33,174 nt of DNA, taken from assembly GCA_021812285.1 (NCBI GenBank), contig JAKAOH010000017.1, positions 1 to 33,174 of the forward strand. The letters run 5' to 3'. This document shows, in pieces, positions 23,258-31,277 of this stretch. A program made the translations under genes and the position numbers. Source of the stretch: Acidobacteriota bacterium. GTDB lineage: Bacteria > Acidobacteriota > Terriglobia > Acidiferrales > UBA7541. A model generated the notes under the pieces. The model did not search any database. It worked only from the letters and a program-made list of their open reading frames with translations, and was not told the DNA's origin. The first letter of the stretch is position 1. The number at the start of each line of letters is the position of its first letter.

Positions 23258-24696
23258 AACCTTGCACGATTGATGCAAACCGCACTGGCGAGTGTGGCGC
23301 AACTTTTGTCCTGGTCGCGTTCTTCCTCCTTTTCTTGCTGGGAGCGGCGGCCTTGGCTATCGACCTCGGGATGCTGTACGTCACCCGCAGCGAGGCGCAA
23401 CGTACAGCGGACGCCGCTGCGCTGGCGGCGGCAAACACGTTTTCCTCTTGCGCTCCAAGTGCAACCTGCGAGAGCGCGGGTGCTGAAGCCATCGCCACCA
23501 CGGCCGCGCTTCAGTCCGCGCAGGCAAATCCCGTCCTCGGTCTTTCCCCCACCGGGACCTGCACCAGCGCAGGAAGTGGCAACTCGCAGACCCAACAGGC
23601 CTGCATGGCGGTCGCTTTCAGCGACCCCACGCTAGCTTCCTCTAACCCCGGCACTGAGCCCCAAGCCACGGTTACGATCCAGCGCACCGGCATCCAGCTG
23701 ATTTTCGCAAGAATGTTCAATCAGCGTATTGGACAAGTCTCGGCAGTAGCAACAGCTGAGTATTACCAGGGAAACGGTGTCGCTGCTTGTGTCACGCCGT
23801 TTTTGGTGCCGAACTGCGATCCCAATCCGAACAACGCCGAAACGCCAAACAGCAACTGCGCGGGAGGCACCTACGGGGGCTTTGTCAACGCTACAATCAC
23901 CGGGACTGCGCCATACTACACAGTCACCTCAACGATCGCAAACCCCGAGATCTACGACCCAACCACGCCCGGCACGGCCGGCGTGCTTGGCGAGCCTTGG
24001 ACACTCCACTACGCCTATCCGAACTCAAACGGGACAATCGGCCAAAGCGGCAGCGTAACTCCTAGCCAATGGAGCGTAGCAGCCTTCACCAGCAATAGCG
24101 CTGAGGCGGTGGCGCAGGAGATCGCGCAGTGTCCGCCAGTCAACATCGCCTGCGGGAGCTTGGTGAATACAAAGCAGGGGGACACTCCCGAGAAAATCGA
24201 TGAAGCGGTCAACAGCCTGATCCACCACAACCCCTGCACTGGGAATAGCTCTGGGTCGACCGGTTGCGGAAGCCAGGACGGCCCCGGCACAGGCCAGGAT
24301 TATCTTTCCCCGGCAGGGGGAACTTCGACCCAACCCTACCCGACCAGCTTTAACACAACTTGCCCGATGCCCAATATCTTTTCATTCGACGTCGGCTCCT
24401 GGAACACGCATGCGCAGGGGAACAACGAGTGCGCGAACTTGGGGGCAAGCGCATCGATCATCCAAGCCCCCATCTACCAAGGAAATAATCTTACCGCCGG
24501 AATGAACGCGGTGATCGTAGTTGGATACGCCGAACTCTTCATCGATTATTCCCAGTTCGTTTCTGTGCCTGGGGTGGGAGCTGAGGAAACCGTGCAGGCA
24601 AACGTGATCAACATCCAAAATTGCGGCAGCGGAGGCCCCGGCTCTACGGTTGCCGCCTCGCCCATTCCGATCCGACTGATCCAAGGCCCGAACTAG
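23254..24696 (+). CDS. TadG-like pilus-associated protein, cassette 2 third gene
   Basis: A 480-residue protein starting in an ATGA overlap with the preceding stop. The N-terminal TadG-type region (TFVLVAFFLLFLLGAAALAIDLGMLYVTRSEAQRTADAAALAAA) is clear. The exported portion repeats the landmarks of the cassette 1 protein: CVTPFLVPNCDP, GEPWTLHY, PSQWSVAAF, a QCPPVNIACG segment, an APIYQG / VVGYAELFI region and the closing SPIPIRLI. It carries many Cys, Asn and Ser and a roughly 50-residue insertion near 310-390. Overall divergence from cassette 1 is large, so the duplication is old. The role is presumably as for the cassette 1 protein. Confidence 0.8.
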   Translation: MKPCTIDANRTGECGATFVLVAFFLLFLLGAAALAIDLGMLYVTRSEAQRTADAAALAAANTFSSCAPSATCESAGAEAIATTAALQSAQANPVLGLSPTGTCTSAGSGNSQTQQACMAVAFSDPTLASSNPGTEPQATVTIQRTGIQLIFARMFNQRIGQVSAVATAEYYQGNGVAACVTPFLVPNCDPNPNNAETPNSNCAGGTYGGFVNATITGTAPYYTVTSTIANPEIYDPTTPGTAGVLGEPWTLHYAYPNSNGTIGQSGSVTPSQWSVAAFTSNSAEAVAQEIAQCPPVNIACGSLVNTKQGDTPEKIDEAVNSLIHHNPCTGNSSGSTGCGSQDGPGTGQDYLSPAGGTSTQPYPTSFNTTCPMPNIFSFDVGSWNTHAQGNNECANLGASASIIQAPIYQGNNLTAGMNAVIVVGYAELFIDYSQFVSVPGVGAEETVQANVINIQNCGSGGPGSTVAASPIPIRLIQGPN

Positions 24697-24757
24697 ACCT
24701 GCGCTCGCAGACGCGACAAACCTTCCAAGCCTTAAACCTCCGCCACTTCGCGTCTGA

Positions 24758-25378
24758 CCGAGCGGCAATCCCAGCGGCCAGCAAGCGCAGGACGCAATTC
24801 AGGAATGCATTCCGGTCACTTGCGGCGAATCCTTGCCGGCAAAAAAGGTGGGTAAGGCGGATACTGGCGTGGAGGACAGAATCGACGCGAGCAGCCTTTC
24901 GACCGGTTGCCCAAGTAACCGCAATTTCAACCAGGGCCAGGACACAATTACCGCCGAATCCGGCCAGACTCCCGGCTACCAGATCTACGCCGGCTCGAAT
25001 AACCCGCTCGTTACGGAGGGCGACCTCACTGCCGGAACGGCGATCACCATCCAGCAGAGTCCTCCCGTTGTCACGGTCGCTATGTACGACGGAGTGGTCT
25101 GTGGAACGACGGAACCGGATGGAACGGTGGAAACGACGTCGAATTCCGATTGCATCGGCCCAAGCGGAGGGACGGTCACCGTGGTGGGCTGGATGTCGCT
25201 CTTTCTAGAAGGTTACTACCACGGAGCTGCGTACGACGGCGTGCAATCCATGACCCTGAGCATCACGCCCTGTGGCAGCGGCACGCTCACCGGTGTGTCG
25301 GGCGGTACGTTGGCCGGCGATATCGCCGCTCCGGGCGCGACCCCGATTGCAATCCGTCTGATCCAACACGCGGACTGA
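24758..25378 (+). pseudogene. truncated third TadG-like gene (C-terminal half only)
   Basis: An open frame of 206 codons after an in-frame TGA at 24755-24757, with no ATG start and no ribosome-binding site; TTG 24833 is the only near-usable start. It covers only the C-terminal half of the TadG-like proteins: QECIPVTCG aligns with SECAPAEVSCG of cassette 1, GVEDRI with GIDARI, GQDTI with GQDTI, GSNNP with GSNNP, VAMYDG with VPVYDG, GTVTVVGWMSLFLEG with DTVSVVGFMQIFIQD, and TPIAIRLI with LPIPIRLI. The N-terminal membrane region and any accompanying tadE genes are missing. It looks like the remains of a third cassette lost by deletion. It could still be translated by read-through or from a rare start, which I think unlikely. 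Confidence 0.7.
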
Positions 25379-25450
25379 AACGCCAGGCACGCTGATCAAA
25401 GCGCCGGGCCGGGTAAGCCGCGCTTAACTTCCGCCGCAGCCTGCCAACGC

Positions 25451-25459
25451 TGGTATAAT
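25451..25459 (+). promoter_or_regulatory. extended -10 promoter of the nfeD operon
   Basis: TGG-TATAAT at 25451-25459 is a perfect -10 with the extended TGn motif and no good -35. A start near 25467 leaves about three bases before the nfeD ATG at 25470, with no Shine-Dalgarno site: another nearly leaderless message. Confidence 0.6.
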
Positions 25460-25469
25460 CCGCGTTGAG

Positions 25470-26831
25470 ATGAAGCGGGCAGTTTTTGTGCTGCTGGCGC
25501 TGGGCGCTCTCTCGCTCTTCCTGCCTCGAGCGAGCGCGCAGACGCGTTCTACGGAAACGGTCATTCGCCTCAGCATCGACGGCGAAATCGAACCGATACT
25601 CTCCGAATATATCCAGAGCGGGCTCATTCGCGCGGCCAGGGAACACGCCTCGCTGGTGCTGATCCGGATGGATACGCCTGGCGGACTTGGCGAATCCATG
25701 CGGCACATCATCCAGGCAATTTTGCGCTCGCCGGTTCCCGTTTGCGTCTACGTGGAGCCGGACGGTGCACGGGCGGCTTCCGCAGGATTCTTCATTCTGG
25801 AATCTGCCGATATCGCTGCAATGTCGCCGGGAACGGAGATGGGCGCGGCTTCGCCATTGCTCGAAGTGGGCGGCTATCCGGTACAGGTCGACCCGACTCT
25901 GCGGAAAAAAATCGTCCAGGACACGCTGGCGTTTCTGCGCAGCTACGTGAGCCAGCGCGGCCGGAACGTGACGCTGGCGGAAACGGCGGTCACGCAAGCC
26001 AAGGCGTTCAGCGCCAAGGAGGCGCTCGACGACAAGCTCATCGACTTGGTCGCCAATTCCGAACCCGATCTGCTCACCCAGCTCAATGGGAAAACGATCG
26101 CGCGGTTCGACGGCTCGCAGGTGACGCTGCATCTGGGGCATCCGGTCGTCGTGAACGTCGGCATGTCGGCCCGGGAACGCTTTCTCGCGCGGATCGTGCA
26201 GCCCGACGCGTTTTTCATTCTTCTGATCGTCGGTGTGCTGGGTCTTTACATCGAATTCACGCATCCCGGCCTGGTGGCCCCGGGCGTGATTGGCGGCATC
26301 TGCATCCTGCTCGCCCTTTTCGCGATGCACATGCTGCCTGTGAACATGGCTGGGCTGCTTCTGATCTTGTTGGCAATCGCTCTATTCGTCCTGGAAGTGA
26401 ACTATTCCGGTCACGGAATATTGGGTGTGGGAGGGGTAATCGCGCTGATTCTGGGCGCGGTGATGCTCGTACGCTCGCCCCTGACGACGGGCGGCGTCGG
26501 GCTGGGCGTGGCGTTCGGCGTGGCGATTCCGTTCGCCGTGTTTTTCATTCTGGTTGGGAGATTGCTGCTGCGGTCGTTCCGGTGGAAACCGGCCACGGGA
26601 CGCGAAGGGCTTGTTGGCGCCGTCGGCCAGGTGACCGAGCCGGTGGGTCGGGAGAAAGGCAGCGGGATGATTTTCGTCCATGGGGAATTGTGGCGCGCGG
26701 TGAGCTCGGCGCGTGAGGGCCCCGAAGCGCTGATCCCCAAGGGCGCATGGGTTCGCGTAGTGAAAGTGGATGGATTAACTCTTCATGTGGAACCGGCCGA
26801 AGCGCCCGCCGCGCGGCCGGACGCGGGCTGA
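25470..26831 (+). CDS. nfeD: NfeD-family membrane-bound serine protease (long form)
   Basis: A 453-residue protein. A signal peptide (cleavage after A23 in ASA|Q) is followed by a ClpP-class protease domain: MDTPGGL at 67-73 and the nucleophile S104 in ARAASAGFF, with a Lys partner probably at 146 or 147 (RKKIVQD). Four or five membrane helices span about 245-370, and a C-terminal OB-fold NfeD domain covers about 375-445 (GLVGAVGQV, then WRAVS and WVRVVKVDGL). Long NfeD proteins cleave stomatin-type partners in the membrane (established for the archaeal homologue), and a slipin gene follows after 17 bases. The pair is a classic NfeD/SPFH operon controlling membrane microdomains or stress response. 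Confidence 0.92.
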   Translation: MKRAVFVLLALGALSLFLPRASAQTRSTETVIRLSIDGEIEPILSEYIQSGLIRAAREHASLVLIRMDTPGGLGESMRHIIQAILRSPVPVCVYVEPDGARAASAGFFILESADIAAMSPGTEMGAASPLLEVGGYPVQVDPTLRKKIVQDTLAFLRSYVSQRGRNVTLAETAVTQAKAFSAKEALDDKLIDLVANSEPDLLTQLNGKTIARFDGSQVTLHLGHPVVVNVGMSARERFLARIVQPDAFFILLIVGVLGLYIEFTHPGLVAPGVIGGICILLALFAMHMLPVNMAGLLLILLAIALFVLEVNYSGHGILGVGGVIALILGAVMLVRSPLTTGGVGLGVAFGVAIPFAVFFILVGRLLLRSFRWKPATGREGLVGAVGQVTEPVGREKGSGMIFVHGELWRAVSSAREGPEALIPKGAWVRVVKVDGLTLHVEPAEAPAARPDAG

Positions 26832-26848
26832 TCCGCAAAGGAGGTGGA

Positions 26849-27685
26849 ATGGGCTTCGGCGAAACTCTGTTTGCGATTGCGGTGATACTCTTCCTGATCT
26901 GGCTATTCAACTCCGTTTACGTCGTCAAGGAGTGGGAGCGCGGCGTGATCCTGCGCATGGGCCGCATGGCGCCGGACGTCAAAGGCGCCGGCCTGCGGAT
27001 CGTCGTCTGGCCCATCGACAAGTTCTATCGCATCTCCCTCCGCATCGACACTATCGAAATTCCCCCGCAGGACATCATCACGCGGGACAACGTTTCAGTG
27101 AAAATCAACGCCGTCTGCTATTTCCGCGTGATGGACCCGAAACTCGCGCTTTCCACCGTCCAGAACTACCTCTACGCCACCACCCAGTTCGCCCAGACCA
27201 CCCTGCGTAGCGTCGTCGGCCAGTTCGAGCTCGACGAGATCCTCTCCGAGCGCGAAAAAGTAAACGAGCAGGTGCAACGAATCCTTGACCAGGACACCGA
27301 GCCTTGGGGTATCAAGGTAACGAAGGTGGAAGTGAAGCAGGTGGACATTCCCGCCGACATGCAACGCGCCATCGCCCGCCAGGCCGAAGCAGAGCGCGAA
27401 CGCCGCGCCAAGGTGATCGCCGCCGACGGCGAATTCCAGGCTTCCGCCAAACTGAATGATGCCGCCGAAGTGCTTTCGCGCAATCCGGTTTCCGTGCAGC
27501 TGCGTTATTTGCAGACGCTGATCGATATCGGAATCGACAAGAACACCACCATCGTCTTCCCGCTGCCGCTCGATATGATTTCGTTCCTGCGCGGCATGGG
27601 TTCGCCCACTGCGGTGGCGCCGGCTCCGCTTGGTCCCGCGTCCCCGGCGCAACCTCCGGCAACCGCGCCGGAGAAGGGTAAATAG
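26849..27685 (+). CDS. slipin / SPFH (band 7) membrane scaffold protein
   Basis: A 278-residue stomatin-like protein. ATG 26849 follows AAAGGAGGTGG at ideal distance; the in-frame upstream region overlaps nfeD and is not used. One membrane helix (about 6-25) is followed by the SPFH domain: VVKEWERGVILRMGR, the IPPQDIITRDNVSVKINAV stretch, TLRSVVGQFELDEILSERE, then IPADMQRAIARQAEAERERRAKVIAADGE, the usual coiled-coil entry. A short Ala/Pro tail ends the protein. It would oligomerise under the inner membrane and is the likely substrate or partner of the NfeD protease. The SPOR gene begins 15 bases downstream. Confidence 0.93.
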   Translation: MGFGETLFAIAVILFLIWLFNSVYVVKEWERGVILRMGRMAPDVKGAGLRIVVWPIDKFYRISLRIDTIEIPPQDIITRDNVSVKINAVCYFRVMDPKLALSTVQNYLYATTQFAQTTLRSVVGQFELDEILSEREKVNEQVQRILDQDTEPWGIKVTKVEVKQVDIPADMQRAIARQAEAERERRAKVIAADGEFQASAKLNDAAEVLSRNPVSVQLRYLQTLIDIGIDKNTTIVFPLPLDMISFLRGMGSPTAVAPAPLGPASPAQPPATAPEKGK

Positions 27686-27700
27686 GAAGGAAAGGAGCCA

Positions 27701-28327
27701 ATGGCTGGCGGCCGCGGCAGAGGACAAAGCGAAGTCACCCTGGGTGCCGGCCATGTGATCGGCATTTTCTTGGGCGCGGTGGTGCTGTGCGGAGCGTGTT
27801 TCGCGCTCGGGTATTTTATGGGCCGCGGGCACGGCGCGCCCCGCGGCACGGGCTCGGCGGCGATTGCGCCGGATGCGAACGCAGATGGCGACCTGACGGC
27901 GAAAAAGAGCGCGCCGACCACGCCTTCTTGGGATTTTTTCCCCAATAAGTCCGGCAAGACTTCCTCCGCCACGCCTGGCCTCACGCCAGAAAAAGCGCCG
28001 GAGGTCCGTTCTCCCGCGCCCGTGCCGCCCTCCGGTCCGATCTCCATGCCGGCGAAACCCCCGCACGTGAGGATCGATCGCAAGCCGCCCGTGCTGGCGA
28101 GCGGTCGGCCGGGTCTTTCGCTGCAAGTGGCCGCTCTGCGCGATCGCGCCGATGCCATCTCCCTCGCTGGGTTCCTGAAACAGAAGGGATATCCCGCGTA
28201 TGCCTGGGGCCCCGGTCCCGATCGTCTCTTCCGCGTGCAGGTCGGACCCTACGCCACTACACGAAAGGCGCAAGCGGCGCAGCAGAAGCTGGAAGGCGAA
28301 GGCTTCAAAAGCATCCTGCGCAAATAG
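27701..28327 (+). CDS. SPOR-domain membrane protein
   Basis: A 208-residue protein behind AAAGGAG. A short cytoplasmic tail, one membrane helix (about 17-39) and a long Pro/Lys/Ser-rich linker lead to a C-terminal SPOR domain (about 133-206: LSLQVAALRDRADAISLAGF, then YAWGPGPDRLFRVQVGPYATTRKAQAAQ). SPOR domains bind glycan strands lacking stem peptides at division sites (known). Its place in the nfeD-slipin operon, with 15-base spacing, hints that this membrane-scaffold system is linked to cell-wall growth or division. No enzyme domain is present, so it is structural or regulatory, comparable to FtsN or DedD in layout. Confidence 0.85.
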   Translation: MAGGRGRGQSEVTLGAGHVIGIFLGAVVLCGACFALGYFMGRGHGAPRGTGSAAIAPDANADGDLTAKKSAPTTPSWDFFPNKSGKTSSATPGLTPEKAPEVRSPAPVPPSGPISMPAKPPHVRIDRKPPVLASGRPGLSLQVAALRDRADAISLAGFLKQKGYPAYAWGPGPDRLFRVQVGPYATTRKAQAAQQKLEGEGFKSILRK

Positions 28328-28408
28328 GCCCGGCCTTTTGCGTTGATCCGGCGGAAGCGGGCAGGTGTGCAGGGCGGTGCTTTGGTGGCGTCCCACGCTT
28401 CCTTCAAG

Positions 28409-28438
28409 TGGACACCGCGGCATGCATTCGCCTATACA
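28409..28438 (+). promoter_or_regulatory. promoter upstream of lnt
   Basis: TGGACA (28409-28414), 18-base spacer, TATACA (28433-28438). The predicted start near 28445 is two bases before ATG 28447, which opens a 32-codon frame ending at 28545 just after the lnt ATG; lnt itself lies about 94 bases downstream of this start. Confidence 0.45.
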
Positions 28439-28538
28439 GTAGGCGTATGCTCTGCTCGCTCCGACGCCAATGCAATACCGCTCGATTGCGGCGGCTGCCG
28501 TGTCCCATCCATCCTCGAAACATGAACCCTCCCAAACC

Positions 28539-30068
28539 ATGCTGAGGCGGCTATCTCTGACGGTTCTTTCCGGCGTCTTGCTGGCCCTGTCGTTCCCCGA
28601 GCCGCATTGGGGATGGCTGGCTTGGGTGGCGCTGGTGCCGCTGCTCGTCGTGGCGTTGGACGCGGGGCCGGCCGCGGCCTTTGGCTGGGGTTTTCTGCAA
28701 GGCGTCGTCTTTTATTCCTTCACGCTCGAATGGCTCTACGGATTTTTCCGTTCGTACGGGCGGATGCTCGTCTGGCAGGCCGCGGGCGTGCTGGGGTTGA
28801 TGGTCGTGATTCTCTCGCTGTTCACTGGCGGCTACGCGCTGGGCACGCGGTTGCTGAAACGCTCGGGCGTGGGATGGGCGCTTGCGATTTCGCCATTTTT
28901 TTGGACGGCGTTCGAGCTGGGCCGCACCCTCATGCCGGTGATCGGATTCCCATGGAACCTGCTGGGATATTCGATGTCGAGCAATCTGGGTCTGGTCCAG
29001 GTGGTGACGTTCGGCGGCATCTACGCACTCTCGTTCATCGTCGCTGGCTACAACGCTCTGTTGGTCTGGGCGTGGCAGGCGGGGCGGCAACGCCGAAAGC
29101 AACCAGTTGTGGTTTGGGCCGCCGTGAGCGCAGCGATCCTTTTGGTGGCAGCGATCGGCCCCCACGTGGTGCCCAAACCCGCGGGACGCTACACGGCGCA
29201 TTTGATTCAGCTGGATATTCAGCCGCGGGTGAGTTTTCCCGCCGATTGGGAGCAGCGCAACGCTGCTATGCTGCACGCGGTGACGTCGCTCAGCGTGAAT
29301 GCCGGGAAATCGGCGCCGGGCCTCGTCATCTGGCCGGAAGCGCCGGCGCCATTCTCGCTGCAGGACCCGAATTTCGCTGCGCGCGCGCGGCGCATCGCCC
29401 GGGAAGGCGACAGCGATTTTCTGGTGGGCGTGGATCGCTGGCGATTTCCGCCGGGGCGTGCGGCGGAAGCCTCGAACAGCGCGGAGATCGTGGATCCCGC
29501 GGGGCAAACCGTCTTCCGCTACGACAAAATGCACCTCGTTCCGTTTGGCGAGTACGTCCCCTGGCGGAAGTACTTGCATTTCGCTCACGATCTGATCGGC
29601 GGAATCGGCGATTTCACTCCTGGCAAGGTTCGAGCCGTGGGCCGCTTGCCCGGCGGGAGATTTTCCGTCTTCATATGCTACGAGGCGATTTTCCCCGATG
29701 AAGTCAGACAGTTCGCCGATCGCGGAGCCCAGCTGCTGATCAATATTTCGGACGACGGATGGTACGGTCATACCGAGGCGCTTGAGCAGCATTTGAATAT
29801 GGCTCGCGTACGGGCGGTGGAAAACCGCCGCTGGCTGCTCCGCGACACGAATACCGGAATCACTGCCGAGATTGATCCCTACGGCCGGATTCGCGCCCGG
29901 CTGCCGGCGGAAACGCGGGCCGCGCTTACGGTGCGTTATGATTTTCGTTCCGATCGAACCCTCTATACGCGATGGGGCGATTGGTGGCCGGAACTGGCTG
30001 TGGTGGTTTCCTGTCTGGCGCTCGCGTGGAATTTCGCTAGGCGCAAATCGCCGGTTCCGGTAGGGTAA
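28539..30068 (+). CDS. lnt: apolipoprotein N-acyltransferase
   Basis: A 509-residue inner-membrane enzyme that adds the third acyl chain to lipoproteins. About six hydrophobic helices cover residues 1-205, followed by a periplasmic nitrilase-type domain with the expected Glu-Lys-Cys triad: E267 in VIWPEAP, K330 in RYDKMHLVPFGEYVP and C380 in ICYEAIFPDEVR. A last helix lies near 485-502. Start choice: ATG 28539 (MLRRLSL) matches the family, whereas ATG 28470 adds 23 hydrophilic residues; neither has a Shine-Dalgarno site. Presence of lnt agrees with a diderm cell that exports lipoproteins such as the OmpA-like one in this window. prfB follows after 38 bases. Confidence 0.94.
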   Translation: MLRRLSLTVLSGVLLALSFPEPHWGWLAWVALVPLLVVALDAGPAAAFGWGFLQGVVFYSFTLEWLYGFFRSYGRMLVWQAAGVLGLMVVILSLFTGGYALGTRLLKRSGVGWALAISPFFWTAFELGRTLMPVIGFPWNLLGYSMSSNLGLVQVVTFGGIYALSFIVAGYNALLVWAWQAGRQRRKQPVVVWAAVSAAILLVAAIGPHVVPKPAGRYTAHLIQLDIQPRVSFPADWEQRNAAMLHAVTSLSVNAGKSAPGLVIWPEAPAPFSLQDPNFAARARRIAREGDSDFLVGVDRWRFPPGRAAEASNSAEIVDPAGQTVFRYDKMHLVPFGEYVPWRKYLHFAHDLIGGIGDFTPGKVRAVGRLPGGRFSVFICYEAIFPDEVRQFADRGAQLLINISDDGWYGHTEALEQHLNMARVRAVENRRWLLRDTNTGITAEIDPYGRIRARLPAETRAALTVRYDFRSDRTLYTRWGDWWPELAVVVSCLALAWNFARRKSPVPVG

Positions 30069-30106
30069 AAAAAGGGCGCAAGGCCCTCCAGGATGGGACA
30101 CACACT

Positions 30107-31277
30107 ATGACGATGATGCTCGAAGATTTGCAGCAACGCTACGACCAGTTGCTCGATCGCGCTAGCCTGGTGCGGAGCTATCTTTGACGTCGCCGAAAAT
30201 CGCCAGCGCCTGACCGCCCTCGAAAAAAAACTCGCCGAACCCGGTTTCTGGGACAAGCCCGAAGAAGCCCAACGCATCCTGCAGCAAAGGAAACAGGCGG
30301 AAGACCGCGTGGAGGCCGATAAGCGCTTGGAACGCTGGATGGGCGACCTCGAAGCGTACCTCCACCTGGCGGCCGAGGAAGGCGACGCGGCGCAGAAACA
30401 GGAACTCCTGGCCGAACTCGCGCGCGAACTCGACAGCGCCGACCGGTTCGTCACCGAACTCGAAACGCGGACGCTCCTGGCTGGCGAAAGCGACCGGCTG
30501 AACGCGATCGTCGCGATCAAGCCGGGCGCCGGCGGCACGGAATCGCAGGACTGGGCGGAAATGCTCCTGCGGCTCTACCTGAAATGGGCGGAGCATCACG
30601 GATTCCGCTCGACGATTCTCGAAATTACCTCCGGCGAGGAAGCGGGAATCAAATCCGTGACGTTTCGCGTGGAAGGCGAAAACGCCTACGGGCTGCTCTC
30701 GGGCGAAAGCGGTGTCCACCGGCTGGTGCGGATTTCGCCTTTCGATCAAGCCGCGCGACGTCACACGTCCTTCGCCTCGTTGTTCGTCATTCCTGAAGTG
30801 GACGACCGCATCGAGGTGGTCATCAAGCCGGAAGAGTTGCGCATCGATACCTTCCGCGCTGGCGGCCACGGTGGGCAGCACGTGAATATGACCGATTCCG
30901 CGGTGCGCATCACGCATCTGCCCACGGGCATCGTTGCGCAGTGCCAGAACGAGCGCAGCCAGCACAAGAACCGCGAAATGGCGATGAAAGTTCTGCGTTC
31001 GCGGATTTACGAATTCGAGCTGGAAAAGCGGCGCGAAGAGGCGCGCAAACTCGAGGACGCGAAGCCGGAAATCAGTTTCGGCAGCCAGATTCGCTCTTAC
31101 GTTCTGCAACCGTATCAATTGGTGAAGGATCACCGGACGAAGCTTGAAATTGGCGACGTGCAGTCGGTGCTCGACGGGGAAATCGATCCCTTCATTCATG
31201 CCTGGCTGGTTGCGCGGCGCTCGCCGGCATCAGGTGATGCGGCGGGGCCCGACGCGGAGGGGGAGCCGGAGGGTTAG
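30107..31277 (+). CDS. prfB: peptide chain release factor 2, with programmed +1 frameshift
   Basis: The reading frame starts at ATG 30107 and meets an in-frame TGA at 30185-30187 after 26 codons. The context CGGAGC-TAT-CTT-TGA-C is the classic RF2 autoregulatory site: a Shine-Dalgarno-like GGAG upstream, the slippery CTT and a TGAC stop context. After a +1 shift (30107-30184 joined to 30186-31277) the product is 389 residues, a little longer than usual because of an acidic Gly/Pro C-terminal tail. The RF2 motifs are SPF at 210-212 (stop-codon recognition) and GGQ at 255-257 (peptidyl-tRNA hydrolysis). RF2 ends translation at UGA and UAA, and low RF2 favours the shift. Confidence 0.95.

Noticed and set aside
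28551-30101. A 516-codon minus-strand frame opposite lnt
   Set aside because: Antisense shadow; lnt on the plus strand has the full Glu-Lys-Cys triad and membrane helices.
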